Assembly (NCBI GenBank): GCA_935421135.1
Contig: OW285191.1
Coordinates: 17,004,700 to 17,068,699 of the forward strand
From: Bugulina stolonifera
Taxonomy: Eukaryota > Bryozoa > Gymnolaemata > Cheilostomatida > Bugulidae
DNA: 64,000 bases
Direction: 5' to 3'
Shown here: positions 1 through 13,600 of the stretch, piece after piece
How the letters are laid out: every line of letters starts with the position of its first letter
How positions within the stretch are numbered: position 1 is the stretch's first letter
Position numbers and translations under genes: made by a program
Notes under the pieces: model-generated
The model's database searches: none
What the model saw: only the letters and a program-made list of their open reading frames with translations
What the model was told of the DNA's origin: nothing

Positions 1-1025
1 CTACGCTACACTACGCTACACTACGCTACACTACGCTACACTACGCTACACTACGCTACACTACGCTACACTACGCTACACTACGCTACACTACGCTACA
101 CTACGCTACACTACGCTACACTACGCTACACTACGCTACACTACGCTACACTACGCTACACTACGCTACACTACGCTACACTACGCTACACTACGCTACA
201 CTACGCTACACTACGCTACACTACGCTACACTACGCTACACTACGCTACACTACGCTACACTACGCTACACTACGCTACACTACGCTACACTACGCTACA
301 CTACGCTACACTACGCTACACTACGCTACACTACGCTACACTACGCTACACTACGCTACACTACGCTACACTACGCTACACTACGCTACACTACGCTACA
401 CTACGCTACACTACGCTACACTACGCTACACTACGCTACACTACGCTACACTACGCTACACTACGCTACACTACGCTACACTACGCTACACTACGCTACA
501 CTACGCTACACTACGCTACACTACGCTACACTACGCTACACTACGCTACACTACGCTACACTACGCTACACTACGCTACACTACGCTACACTACGCTACA
601 CTACGCTACACTACGCTACACTACGCTACACTACGCTACACTACGCTACACTACGCTACACTACGCTACACTACGCTACACTACGCTACACTACGCTACA
701 CTACGCTACACTACGCTACACTACGCTACACTACGCTACACTACGCTACACTACGCTACACTACGCTACACTACGCTACACTACGCTACACTACGCTACA
801 CTACGCTACACTACGCTACACTACGCTACACTACGCTACACTACGCTACACTACGCTACACTACGCTACACTACGCTACACTACGCTACACTACGCTACA
901 CTACGCTACACTACGCTACACTACGCTACACTACGCTACACTACGCTACACTACGCTACACTACGCTACACTACGCTACACTACGCTACACTACGCTACA
1001 CTACGCTACACTACGCTACACTACA
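1..1025. repeat. 10-bp satellite, about 102 perfect copies
   Basis: The unit CTACGCTACA repeats without a single visible difference from the first base of the window to about 1020. It then ends in one variant unit (CTACACTACA) and decays into related CACA-rich sequence. The array continues beyond the left edge by an unknown amount. Such homogeneity suggests recent expansion, or a collapsed or polished assembly of a satellite. It contains no gene. Confidence 0.98.
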
Positions 1026-1404
1026 CTACACAACACAGCAGGCCACAACACATTACATCACGTCACGGCACAACGTTCACGTCATGCCAAAAATACACGT
1101 ACATGTACAAAGAGGGTAAAAGGAAAGGGGGATTATTCAATGACAACACCCTGTCTCACCAAATACGCCCAATTTGGCGGTACTGGCGTTCCGCGATCAG
1201 CCTTCCCGCCATTTGTCTACTGATATTTTGGATAGCTGTTCGACTGCAATCGAAGCTTAACGATTGTTACATTTAGGATCCTGTATTGATATCTCGTTAA
1301 TGGAAATAGAGGGTTTATACGAGCCCGTTGTGAAAAAGGACTTCTTATTGGTCTGCGGAACGCCAATCATTATAGTGGATTTGCACACAAGGTAGCATAA
1401 CTCC

Positions 1405-4400
1405 TTACTTAATCCGTACTGCGTTTGGAGACGGGAGGGAGGCAGTTTTTGGCTGGAGTGATCCCTCTTTCCTTTTACGCTCCTTGTACATGTATGCCAA
1501 AGATTTGCCCTACCTACATGTACATACTAAGAAATGACTGTACAACTTTCTCCACTGTACTACAATCACCATCCTGCCATATTTCCAATGTGTATCTTCA
1601 TAGCATAATATAGATTGTACAAAGTTAAATGCTTTACCTTCGCTAGAGGATCAAACTTTTCGCTCCGCAATAAGATCTCTTCACCACCATCTTTCTCATA
1701 TTTCCTGAAGTATGTAACCTCTGCACCAGTACGTCGGAAGACATCATTGTATTTAGACATGTCTACAGATTCTGGAGTTACTACACCATCCTGTTCCAAA
1801 TGCCAATCTAAAATATACCTCTGTTAATTAGTAAGCTATTGAACATGGCAGTAGTGTTGAATCTCAACTTGTAGAACAGCACTGAATGTTACAATAGATG
1901 CAATTAGTGTTTAATAATACACTGGTCAATAGTTGATACTACTGGTCATTAGGTGACAGCACTGGTCATTAGGTAACAGCACTGGTCACTGAATTATATA
2001 ATTCGACTTCTTATTTGTTAGAAAATAATAGTGATAGGTCAAATGAGGTACCTATTGCAGTATAAATCACTTTATGATTTACATGTACATGTATGTACAT
2101 GTACACACAAACTACACTAACATAGGAATATAGTACATGTTATTAATACAGTAATATATTCAATTATCCTCACATAGTATTATAATGAAGTTATGTACAT
2201 GTATGTACATGTACACACAAACTACACTAACATAGGAATATAGTACATGTTATTAATACAGTAATATATTCAATTATCCTCACATAGTATTATAATGGAG
2301 TTATGTACATGTATGTACATGTACACACAAACTACACTAACATACGAATATAGTACATGTTATTAATACAGTAATATATTCAATTATCCTCACATAGTAT
2401 TATAATGGAGTTATGTACATGTATGTACATGTACACACAAACTACACTAACATAGGAATATAGTACATGTTATTAATACAGTGATATATTCAATTATCCT
2501 CACATAGTATTATAATGGAGTTATGTACATGTATGTACATGTACACACAAACTACACTAACATAGGAATATAGTACATGTTATTAATACAGTGATATATT
2601 CAATTATCCTCACATAGTATTATAATGGAGTTATGTACATGTATGTACATGTACACACAAACTACACTAACATAGGAATATAGTACATGTTATTAATACA
2701 GTAATATATTCAATTATCCTCACATAGTATTATAATGAAGTTATGTACATGTATGTACATGTACACACAAACTACACTAACATAGGAATATAGTACATGT
2801 TATTAATACAGTAATATATTCAATTATCCTCACATAATATTATAATGAAGTTATGTACAAGTAATACTTAACCACCACCTATATATTGTGTAATTGGTAT
2901 AAATAAATGTGATAATTATTATACACCTGTACATAGAGTAAATGTACATAGAGTAAAGAGAGCACACATATATGATCACTTTTTCCAGCCTACATGTGTA
3001 TCTCCTCTAAGTGAAGGTGGTGAGTCTGTAGGCTATACAATGCATAGCCAGCTGTACAGTAGATTCACTCAACACACAAGCAAGTGTCTGTTGAGCAGAC
3101 AATTTCAAACTCTACCATGTTTCACTATTGATATATCTATTGGGGGAGTGCAACTTCTACTAAATATTGATTTTTTACTGCCATCCAAGTGTAGGTATGG
3201 ACATGAGATTAGTAGGTGAAGTGACGTACCTGCAGTGCTATGACTAATCTCTGGAAGAACGTTATACTTGTGCCCTAAGGGAGTTATCCTCTCTAGAACA
3301 CCCTCTGACAGTGATGTGTCATACATCTCGTGTATCTTTGTTGTGTACTTCCTGTTGTCCTGGTAAAGTCTGCGTCTTAATGACTCGCAATTGTACACAT
3401 TGAACCCTGTGAAAAACATACTAGCAATATAACATAATATCATCAAGTCAAATAAAGCACTATATTCACAGTTGAATATATTAGTATCATCATACATTTG
3501 GGTGTATGTATAAATTAGTATTACCATATTATATTTGGGTGTATGTATTAGTATTATCATATATATGGGTATATGTATGGGGCATCAATATCTGTCTGTG
3601 TTTCAAAATTCACTTACGTACTTAGAAAAAATATTTCGATTCAAATCAACTTCCTATATTATGGTAAATGAGACTAGCAGTAGGTCCAATAAATTACACT
3701 AACAACAAATAGTATTGTAATATTCTTTGGGGATTCCAATTACACCCATTTTTAGACATTAAAATGTTTCAACCCCAGACACCATTTGACTGGAACCCAA
3801 TACTCGCTCTACAAATTAGACTACATTCTGTACAACCCAAAGTATTTCGGATATAATAATGAAAACCAATAATCAATAAGAAGGAGAGATAATTGCCTGC
3901 TCTGCTGTCAAATGTACAATAATATTCTAATCTGTACAAGAACAAATCACTTGAGTCCTACTTGACAAACACTCTACTTGTATCACTAGATATTCTCACC
4001 TATTGGTCAATCTCTTATGTAACTGTTGTGTAACTTAAACAAACCTGTGTCAACAAGCATTGTTTTAATAAAATATTACAATTCCAAAAGCTGATAAGCC
4101 ACATGTACATGTACAGGTACAATGTAGATTCATGCATTTCAATATTATGAACGTTTGGCCACTGTGAGATCAGCTGAAACTGCTAGATGCACATACACAT
4201 ATTTGTATACATATATTTTGAATATATTTTGCACATAGCTTTGTATATACGAATATATAGATTATTGCTACAGATAGTCCTAAAGAACTAAGCTGTACGC
4301 GGCACATGAGCGGTTTAAATATTGTCACAGTGTATGTACATGTATGTACATGCTTACATGCATTTTCTCCAACTACATGTTGTACAAGGAAGCATTTATT

Positions 4401-5156
4401 ACCGAAATAGAATGGTTACAAACCTCCAGTTTTCCATCCCGTTTTCTGAAATTCTTCCAACATTTTTTCAAGTCTCTGTTTTCGTTTCCTCCAATAAGAA
4501 TCATTTATCACTTCCATCTTTCCCAAGTTTATCTTTGGGTAGAGATTTGCTGGCATCTGTGAGATATACAATGTTGTGTTAGGAGATTGAGATATGTACA
4601 TGTATAAAGGGCAGCAAAATATTATGTGTTTATAGAGCCATCGGGTTTAATTAAATTTCTCACTATTTACGTTGACCAGATTCACGATTATTGTAATCTT
4701 CGGGCGATAATGGGAAGTAAGGTCAACTGTGTTGTGTGTTGCATAATACCAGATGTTTGACCAGCAGAATACTGTTTAAATATTATTAGCTAGTGATAGC
4801 TTATTTCCTCAATTGGTTATCTACATGATTATGTCGTAAAACTGCATTGAAATTTTAGAAATTGGAGCACAGTCTAGCATGTATACACTAGTACACGTGA
4901 ATAAAAGAAAAAAGAATTTTCAAAATTAGTTGGCAGAAATCTTTTACGTTTGCATAGACCGATGGAAGCATATACATGTACATGTAAATTGTATAACCAT
5001 TAATAAATTATGTACATGCATGTACATGTAAGTTACTAGGGTCCACCAGCACATGTTTGTTAATATAGTACTTACCTTGAGTGCAACGTATGCTCCTTTA
5101 TGGATAAGATAGCCACAGCGTGATGTGTTCAGAGCAGTAGGCAGCAACAAACTCAT
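1405..5156 (-). CDS. Unrecognised small protein, 4 firm exons plus a tentative last exon
   Basis: I do not recognise this gene. Four exons join in consistent phase with good GT/AG sites: 5076-5156 (start, reads MSLLLPTALN), 4424-4556, 3230-3406 and 1638-1807. A last exon at 1405-1482 would add a short lysine/arginine-rich tail and a TAA, giving about 212 residues; this exon is tentative. The N-terminus has no acidic residue and could be a mitochondrial presequence. The second exon has a basic, helix-like stretch (YWRKRKQRLEKMLEEF). The third holds LRRRLYQDNRKYTTKIHEMY and the fourth VFRRTGAEVTYFRKY. No transmembrane segment or catalytic motif is visible. It lies downstream of ATG2 on the same strand, about 2.5 kb away. 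Coding character is supported by phase continuity across three introns. Function is unknown; a mitochondrial or ciliary structural protein is only a guess. Confidence 0.6.
2083..2861. repeat. 110-bp tandem array, 7 copies
   Basis: A 110-bp unit recurs with its shared GTACACACAAACTACAC block starting at 2101, 2211, 2321, 2431, 2541, 2651 and 2761. Copies differ at only a few positions. Each unit carries a TACATGTATGTACATGTA palindromic core. The array lies in the intron between exons 1638-1807 and 3230-3406 of the unrecognised minus-strand gene. Confidence 0.97.
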
Positions 5157-6660
5157 AAACTGTATCCGTCTGCAGTAAAGTTTATAAGATAATTCTTGAG
5201 TACAGGCAGCAACAATTATTAATAATATAAAGTAATTATGTTATTGATACAAAGAAAATAAAAGATAAGCGATATCTAACTCAAGTACTTTGAAGTACCA
5301 GTTTTTGTCGCTAAAGAAAGGTAGTTGGAAATCACGATAACTCTGTTGGTAGTGATCCAAATGCACGTCCAATTGGAGCCGAAAGGTTTCGCCTCCACAT
5401 GCTGTCTATGAGATGAAGTTATACCAGTATAATATGATACATGTGTAACTATTTGTATTGTATAATTATACATGTATGTCACAGCTTTTATCTTTGTGTA
5501 ATATATATAATGTAACACAAATAAATCAATGGCATCTCTTTTTAAACATAATTTTTAGACAAAGTGTGAACAAGACAATAAAACTGTAGCAAAGGCAGGG
5601 AACAAGCAGAGAATCTGCACTGGACATGTCAAATCTAAGGCTATTATGTATATTGTGTATAATTGTACCACCCACAACTGTAGGAACCTGGGTAAAGTCA
5701 TATACAGGTGTTACAACAGTAAGCAAAAAGTCACTGTAAGCTTTGTTGTAAAACTATTCTGGACTCAAAGCTGTTGATTTCATACATTTTTAGAGCAAAG
5801 ACCTTTCTACTATGATTAACTGTACATGAGATATTGGTCTTAGAGCTAGCCTACATGCACATCAAATTCCTGCAGTCTACTCGGATTTTAATATCTTATT
5901 TAATATATTTCATAATGTGATGATTTCAACTTTCACACCAGGTTAAGAGTCTAATATTATATTCATATATTTAATATTATATTCATTTGTGTTTCGCCTA
6001 GTTATTCACTCACTTCCAGACTTCAAGTGTATGTTGAACAGGTTTATTTGGAGAGTTAGCTGTGTCCAATTAAAAATTACTAATAAATTGAGTATAATAA
6101 TAATTATTGTTAGTGGAGCAACATTTTATAATCATGCAGTGAACATATCCATAACTACATGTATAATAAATAGGCCTATTGATTTTTACTGAAACAAGAT
6201 ATATATTGATCACATTAAAAATAAGGCGAGCTAAGCATATATAACAGCCTTTACCAATAGATGAAAGCAGGCCTATAGCATAACTTTTTTAACTTGCATG
6301 TTGCTTGAATGTTTACAGAATTATTTTGTTGTGGCCAATAAGTGTGAGCACCATTATCAGCTTCAATTTCTGCTGCCATTCTGCATGTAGTACCTAGCTC
6401 ACCTGTGGGATACACAGTTTATGAACACTTACCTCTAAGTGTCACATGTAGGATCCACAGGCTAAGAACACTAAGCTTCTCATATCACATGTAGAATCCA
6501 CAGGCTATGAATATCTAGCTCCGAGTGTCACATGTAAGAGTGGTATGTATATGATGGATGATATTGATATCCTTTCACTTACACATACACTTACATGTAC
6601 ACCTACATGTACAGTATAAGTGCACACTCATAAACATCACTTTGTTATAAATTTTCAATA

Positions 6661-6832
6661 CATTGATGTATTGTAATATTGTAGTAAATGTTAAACTATG
6701 TATTGTAATATTGTAGTAAATGTTAAACTATGTACTGTCATATTGTAGTAAAATATGTTAAACTATGTACTGTAATATTGTAGGAAATGTTAAACTATGT
6801 ACTGTAATATTGTAGTAAATGTTAAACTATGC
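6661..6832. repeat. Minisatellite of 31-35 bp, 5 copies
   Basis: Five tandem copies built around TAATATTGTAGTAAATGTTA and ending in AACTATG, with small length differences between copies, lie in the intergenic stretch downstream of ATG2. No function is visible. Confidence 0.9.
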
Positions 6833-7540
6833 TCCACTTGAACAGGAAATGTGTTCATAAATAAATATTCAATATTGACTTTCTGCAAAATAGTTGGATT
6901 AGTATTATACATGTACATGGTTACACCAATATGTAGAGGTCATAGTTATGCATAGTTACACCAATGTGTATTCTAGATATTCTACAGGTCAACAGTAATT
7001 ACTCTGATCTGTGTCGTCTTGGTAACACTAAAATGAATTTTCCTATTGCAGTAGTGAGTACAACGTATATAGTGTAGACTGTGCACCCATGTGCTCTCAT
7101 CTTCACAAAACGACAGTTATTAATAACTCGGTCTAAACCTTGTATTGGATACAATAGAATTACCTATTACATAATGCATGTATATCCAGCAGGATACATT
7201 TGTATAATAGTATCTCATATCTATAATATATTGAAGAATATATACAATGAATGCATAACTTGGAGAGTTGAGAATTATACAAGACTATTTGCTGGAAAAT
7301 TATACCATTAGATAGAAGGTTATGAACCATATTGAGGTACAAATTTGTTGATAATCTAAGAATCTGCAATTTGAGGCTGCAAATAACTTGGTCAGTCTAC
7401 AACATATTAGTAAAATATATTCTCCAATGAAACAAATGGAGAGCAAATATCATAATAAAAATAGCAAAAATATAAAACAGAGTAGTAACTGTTAAATAGC
7501 ACAAAAATTTAGATTGCATTGCAAGCCTGAAAGGCATCAT

Positions 7541-7620
7541 GCAGGTGGTGTCATGGTACCATCCCACCTGCCAGCTGTGTATTTAAGGGTGGTAGCATGG
7601 TACACCCCACCTGCCAACTG
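7541..7620 (-). other. Paired GGTGG/CCACC hairpin motifs in the ATG2 3' flank
   Basis: Immediately past the ATG2 stop codon there are two related 30-odd-bp motifs. In the distal one GCAGGTGG and CCACCTGC flank ATGGTACCAT, so transcript from either strand could form a stem with a palindromic centre. The second copy is imperfect. Position suggests 3' UTR of ATG2. The role is unknown. Confidence 0.5.
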
Positions 7621-7623
7621 TAT

Positions 7624-10600
7624 TCACTTGGTTTTATATTTCATAGCGTCTTCCTTGTGAGCATCAGGATCTAGCTGGTTCCTCATGCCAGTTAGTACTT
7701 CGGCTGCCATGTTGGTGGTTGCCAGCAGTGGTGTGATGGCTAGTGCAGGTACTTGTCTGATGGCACCACCAACAGCTCCTGGCAGCCCTTTAGCCTTTCC
7801 CTCCTCAGCTGTCATATGGTATGCTCTGGTCACCATAGTAGTAAGGTCCTACATTAATGAAACAGGAAATAGTTAAATATACTCCTAAACATGGTTGCTA
7901 TTGAGTGGTAATGATAATGCCGAAATTTACAGGTCTAGCCAATAATAGGACAGGCCTGGGCACCATATTATATTGAAGTAGCTAAACAGTAAGTGTTAGT
8001 TTCCCATGAAACAACCTTGAAAAGTGAAACACTATTTCCAAAGATTTAGAAACATCCAAGACAGCACCAAATACACATACCCGATTGCCTATGGCAATAG
8101 CTTGATTCAACCCAGCCCTGATGTCTCGAGGTTGGCTCCTTCTTGAGGTGGAACGTTGGATTGTTCCAGGGGAGACGAGTTCAAACACAAACTCTCCAAC
8201 ACCCTGAAAGCCTTTCATCAGCCTGTTGCTAAGCTCCACCATGGCTACAGCAGTAGAGGAAGTGAAAGCATTGGCCCCCTTCTGGAGACCTCTTACTATC
8301 CTTCCATCCTTCCTATACTGCTCTATAGGCAGCCAAACGAGGTCATGTAGCCCTTGGTCTACAATACAACACAACAGTGCTATGCATGTGTGTGTGTGTG
8401 GATCTTGGGGTTAGACAAAAGTATGCATTTTATATTCAGGTTTATTTTATATAATTATGTTTAGGCCTACATGTACATGTAGATATTTTATATAATTATG
8501 TTTAGGCCTACATGTACATGTAGATATTTTATATAATTATGTTTAGGCCTACATGCACATGTAGATACCAAATTCAGGGAAACAATCAACAGACAATAGT
8601 AACGAAGATGACGACTTTCAGCTGTAGAGTCACAACTATAGAATATAATATTGATATTGATGCTACTCAGGTTTTTATGCAGAGTTGCAGGCAAGGTAAC
8701 TCCAAAATAGTCACATTTTTCGATGGAAGTAGATGAATGTTTTAGAGTCGTCATTTTAGAAGTTGGCACAGATGGTGGTTGCTAGTGAAATATACTTACA
8801 GAACTGAATGAAAGCACTAAATGGTCCGACTGCACCGATAATGAGGGGTACCTGACTCTTGATAATGTCGTCCATCCACTCTTTGACACAGATATTCACC
8901 AGTTTCTCAATACCCAGAGTTCTACAGCAACATATACAATTCAATCATCTACATTATACAGGTATTCAACAGCTATTATGAAATAGCGACATTCTCCATT
9001 ACTTTTAATCTTGAGAAGAGCAGTTGTTTTCGCAGGCTAAGTTTCCATCATACATGTAGTTCAAATTAACCAATAACTAGGTGGAGCGCTAGTTACGGAC
9101 ATATTTACCGACCTAAAGTAAAACGAATTGAATAGATTGTCAGATTCCGCTAAAATTTGAGAATAGAGAAAGTGATACGAACCCCTTCTTTAGGTGAAGT
9201 GACTTGAGCCTTAACTGTAAGTTGTTGAATTGAGCCAGACCGAGAGCAATTCCAGTTAACTGCTGTTCAACATCGATGTGATGGCCCACATAGTCGAGCT
9301 TGATCGCAACATCAGGGGTGAAGACAAAGTTCCTATAAATAGAACAAGTTCCTTGCCTATCCCCATAGCATAGATACAAGCATGCATCAGTCAACTTACA
9401 CACATGTACATGTAACTTCGTACTTTCAATTTAAAAATTACAAGCGAGCAAGTAATAAAGCACAAAATAATTTTTCCTTGTCTTTGGACTGTGGATTCGG
9501 AAACTGTTTGCCAACACAACATTCATTGTTTGATGAGAATTGAAGAACATGGTTTGCTCAGCGACTTGGCAAACCACTTGCTCAGCGACTTGACAAACCA
9601 CTTGCTCAGCGACTTGACAAACCACTTGCTCAGCGACTTGACAAACCACTTGCTCAGCGACTTGACAAACCACTTGCTCAGCGACTTGACAAACCACTTG
9701 CTCAGCGACTTGACAAACCACTTGCTCAGCGACTTGGCAAACCACTTGCTCAGCGACTTGACAAACCACTTGCTCAGCGACTTGGCAAACCACTTGCTCA
9801 GCGACTTGGCAAACCACTTGCTCAGTGACTTAATAAATGATTTGCACACTAATAACTTGTGCACTACGGAATTTATTCACAGACAGGATGTGACACAAGG
9901 TCACTCACTTGATAAAGAGGGGTGAATCTGCAGTGGAAGCTGGTTTAGTTTCAGATGCGTCATCATCTCCCATTTCATCAAACATTGCCCTTCCCTCTTC
10001 ACCATAGATCGATGTCGTCATAACTGGGTCGTCAACAGGCGATGATGGGAAATTTGTGGTTGTAGTGGCACTGCCATTGTCACTAACCCCCTTCAGATCG
10101 GAAATAAATGTCTGAAGGAATTTGAGTGTAACCTGTAATTATATACATGCATATATATACATGTTAGAAACTAAAGTACTGAATAAACACTATGATGAGT
10201 TCTAGTAGCAGTCAATGAAATCGACAACCATTGTGAGTAGATACGAAGATGGGAGGAGAATTTGTTCAGAACCTTTTCTGGTGCTGCCTTTATATGCAAT
10301 ACATAGTGTAACATGAATACCATGGATTCATAATAAACTGCAAGAGCGTCCTATTCCATGTGCATAGTGTATGGTTTGCCAGGATGCAATTTAAGAATTC
10401 ATTAACCTATAACGAAAACGTACATGTAACCATTATGTACATGTAGAGTCATAGAGTTGTATGGAATACCTGATGCAGGTTGACTCTGATTGGCTGAAGC
10501 GACACTCTGACGTCAGACTCATGCCTTACATCCGGCTGCAGCTGGTCAGGTCTGTTTGTCACCAGCTTAACACTGACCATGCTGGTATGTTTCTGTCGGG

Positions 10601-13600
10601 GAGCAGCACTAGAACTATACTGATAGAGCAGCTTGTTGATATCTGACTCCAGCACCAGATCTCTAACCTCAATGTTGTCTACTAGCAAGCAGCGTCTGCT
10701 TACCTATAAGGGAGATAACTCCAAATACATATTTACAGTTATTTAACAACAATAACAGTTAACACAATCTACTGTACAATGTAGATAATACAACTTTACA
10801 AACAAATTGGAGTTGTAACTGCACCCAACAATCTATACCTATGGAATGTTGGACATACCTGTCTAGTATTGTCAGGATAGACCTCCCAGTGAGCCTGAAC
10901 CTTGGAGAGCTGTAGTTCTATCACATTCTTATAGCACCGAGCCACACCACCTTTGCTTGTCGCTGTACCCTTCTCGCTCCTACTCCCTACAGCTAACACA
11001 GCATATGCATTATAATTACAACAAAATAAAATAGTTGGCAGTATTTCAGAAAGTTTACTTTGTTCACTACAACTCAATCTACTTTGGCTTCAAGTTTATT
11101 AGATGGTGTGCTGTATGACTGAATTCACCTGTACCAAAGTCTCGGCCACCGTGCAAGTTCCACACTACAGTGAGATTGGCCAGACAGTACCGGCTAACAG
11201 CTTCCGGAAAGCCTTGTGGTGGAGTCAGCAGGTTGACTGGAGCGGAGGGTGTAGAAAAGAAGTTCTCTTGTGCTGTGATGGGGTCACTGTCTAACTCTAC
11301 TATCACTGGTGTGTCCTCCTTTGGCTATGAATTTGAAGATAGATTGCAACTAATCACATAGATGGTGCTATTTTTGACAGGAAATTGGAAGTTAAACAAG
11401 TCGCAAGCATTAACAAGTAGATAATTCCTTAAGAAGATACGTAGGAAGTAGAGACTGAGTTAATTTATGGAACAGACAAACTTACCACATCTGGGTAATC
11501 AACTATACAGAAGTCATCATCAGAGCTGTCATCTTCAAATGACACATAGTCCTGGCTAGCTGCTTGACTAGAAGTAGGGGTGATCGCATCACCACCCGCA
11601 CTAGTCACCGGCTTCTCTTTAGAGCTTGGGTAAGTGAACATATCAGCAGGATATCTGGGCTTTTCTTGAGCAGCTACAAAGAAAGACAATCATGCATCCA
11701 TAATTCTGTTCAACTCAAATCAATTAAGAAAATCTTCTCAGCAATAAAATAAAGTGAAATTTGTGAGCATGCATTGAATGCATTTGATATAACTGCAACT
11801 AACACATGAATGGCGTATAGAAAACACTGTAACACAGCTTACAAGGGTATACTGAAGCAGACGCAATGTCTTCCATGGCGTCCTCCATTATATCTGAAAT
11901 GTCTACTTCTTCTGTCTTTTGAACAGGTGGTTTACTCGCGGCGTCAAAGTCAAGGGAAATCTATAAAACAAACCGGGTCTTAAATACATGATACTAGGTG
12001 ACAAGATGCTATACTATGCATGTAATTTGCTAGCAAAATATACATTATTTGCATTAAAAAGTTCAACCAACCATATAACTATGAGTTAATGAGTTTACAT
12101 ATGCAGATAATATTGGTACATTGACTAATACTCTGTATTATAAGTAGTACATTGTACTGCGTGCACCAACGTGTAAATAGCGATTATATTTACACCGCCA
12201 GTTTAACAGCAGATGTGTAGAATTTTACCGTATCATCAGCGGTAGGCTCCGCTTCCTGTGGGGAGAGATCACCGTCTCCAGCGATATATACAATGTACTT
12301 CTGTAGGGCTAAACATGAGTCAGCACATGTCTTGACGTGCAGAGTTGAGCAATTGACACAGATATCACACTTGGGGTATTTCTACAAAGACAACCATCAT
12401 GTGCATGTAGATATGGGTGGAGTATGGAAATAGTAGATACAAGAATCCAGATACTAGTCACACACGTAGATTATAAATGCAAAGTGTAAAAATACACACA
12501 CATGTGGAACTTTATTATCACCTATTCATTGACAAAAAAAGCAACATGTACATGTATATAAAATGTTGAAGACTAAATTACTTCAATTGCATACATGTAA
12601 GTACATGTAAGTATGTTTGAAATCTAAACTTACGGGGTTCTTTCCATCTGAGCTCTTCCAGGCAAGGTGGAAGCAATTGAGTTGTATGAGGCACACATAG
12701 TCTGTTAAACAACACATAATCAATTATATAGATAATCAATTATAGGGATAATACAGTCACATTAATGATGGCTGATATATACTGTTAATGATGGCTGATA
12801 TATACTGTTAATGATGGCTGATATATACTGTTAATGACGGCTGATCATATGATACTACTTTGATGAAGTTTCAACACTAGTCTCTTGCTTCGCCGGTGTA
12901 TAGAGCGTAGAATATATAAAGAGAATGTACACGGAGCAGTGATTCACATGTAAACTTCCTGTTTGTTTTATAACACGTTATATTATGTATGGTGAGATGA
13001 GATGAGTACCTTCATTGAGCTTGAGAAGGCACCTGCTCTCCTTGTCACTAAGGTAGAAGGCAGCATCTTCCACAGAGAAGGCAAGTAATGACACAGGAGA
13101 ATCAACGATCACATTGCTTGTTATACTAAACTTTTCCAGGGTAAGCAGACCTCCTAGTGCCAGGTTTTTAGGACTATATAAGTAGAATACATAAGAGTAC
13201 ACAATGCCAACATATTAGATCGAGTTCAATAATGCACATGCAAGTCACAAAATGTGTATTGTAAAGGAAGAGAAGATAACTAGTACAAATATGGTGTCAT
13301 TAGACAGTTAAGTTACTACAGGAGGGTGCAGGACATATTATAGCAACAACATTGGTTATTTCACAGAACAATTTTATAATACAGGTAAGACCACTATTTA
13401 ACTACCGACCATTGGATACCATATAGCATAATGTTATTATAACATACATGTGAGTAAGAGTCCAGAGTATATAATCATGCATTATAACCAACTTACATAT
13501 AGCTGATGGCACTGCTAAGCACATGAAAGTGTAGCTCTGTGAACACTTTAGGGAAGGGATATCCTAGAACGTCATAGTCGTCTAGAGCCAGAAATCCCAT

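Larger units (their letters stand above)
5157..7623. other. Intergenic region between ATG2 3' end and the unrecognised gene
   Basis: No convincing exon was found. The stretch is AT-rich and contains TACATG palindromes, a degenerate repeat of CACATGTAGGATCCACAGG-like blocks at about 6440-6540, a 31-bp minisatellite (6661-6832), and the ATG2 3' flank with a hairpin (7541-7620). The short reading frames here carry no family signal. Confidence 0.6.

Noticed and set aside
9551..9830. CRISPR-like array
   Set aside because: Units are contiguous with no unique spacers, in animal nuclear DNA.
9431..9925. Long frames on both strands encoding octapeptide repeats
   Set aside because: They are produced by the 24-bp array in an ATG2 intron; frames exist on both strands at once and have no splice or start context.
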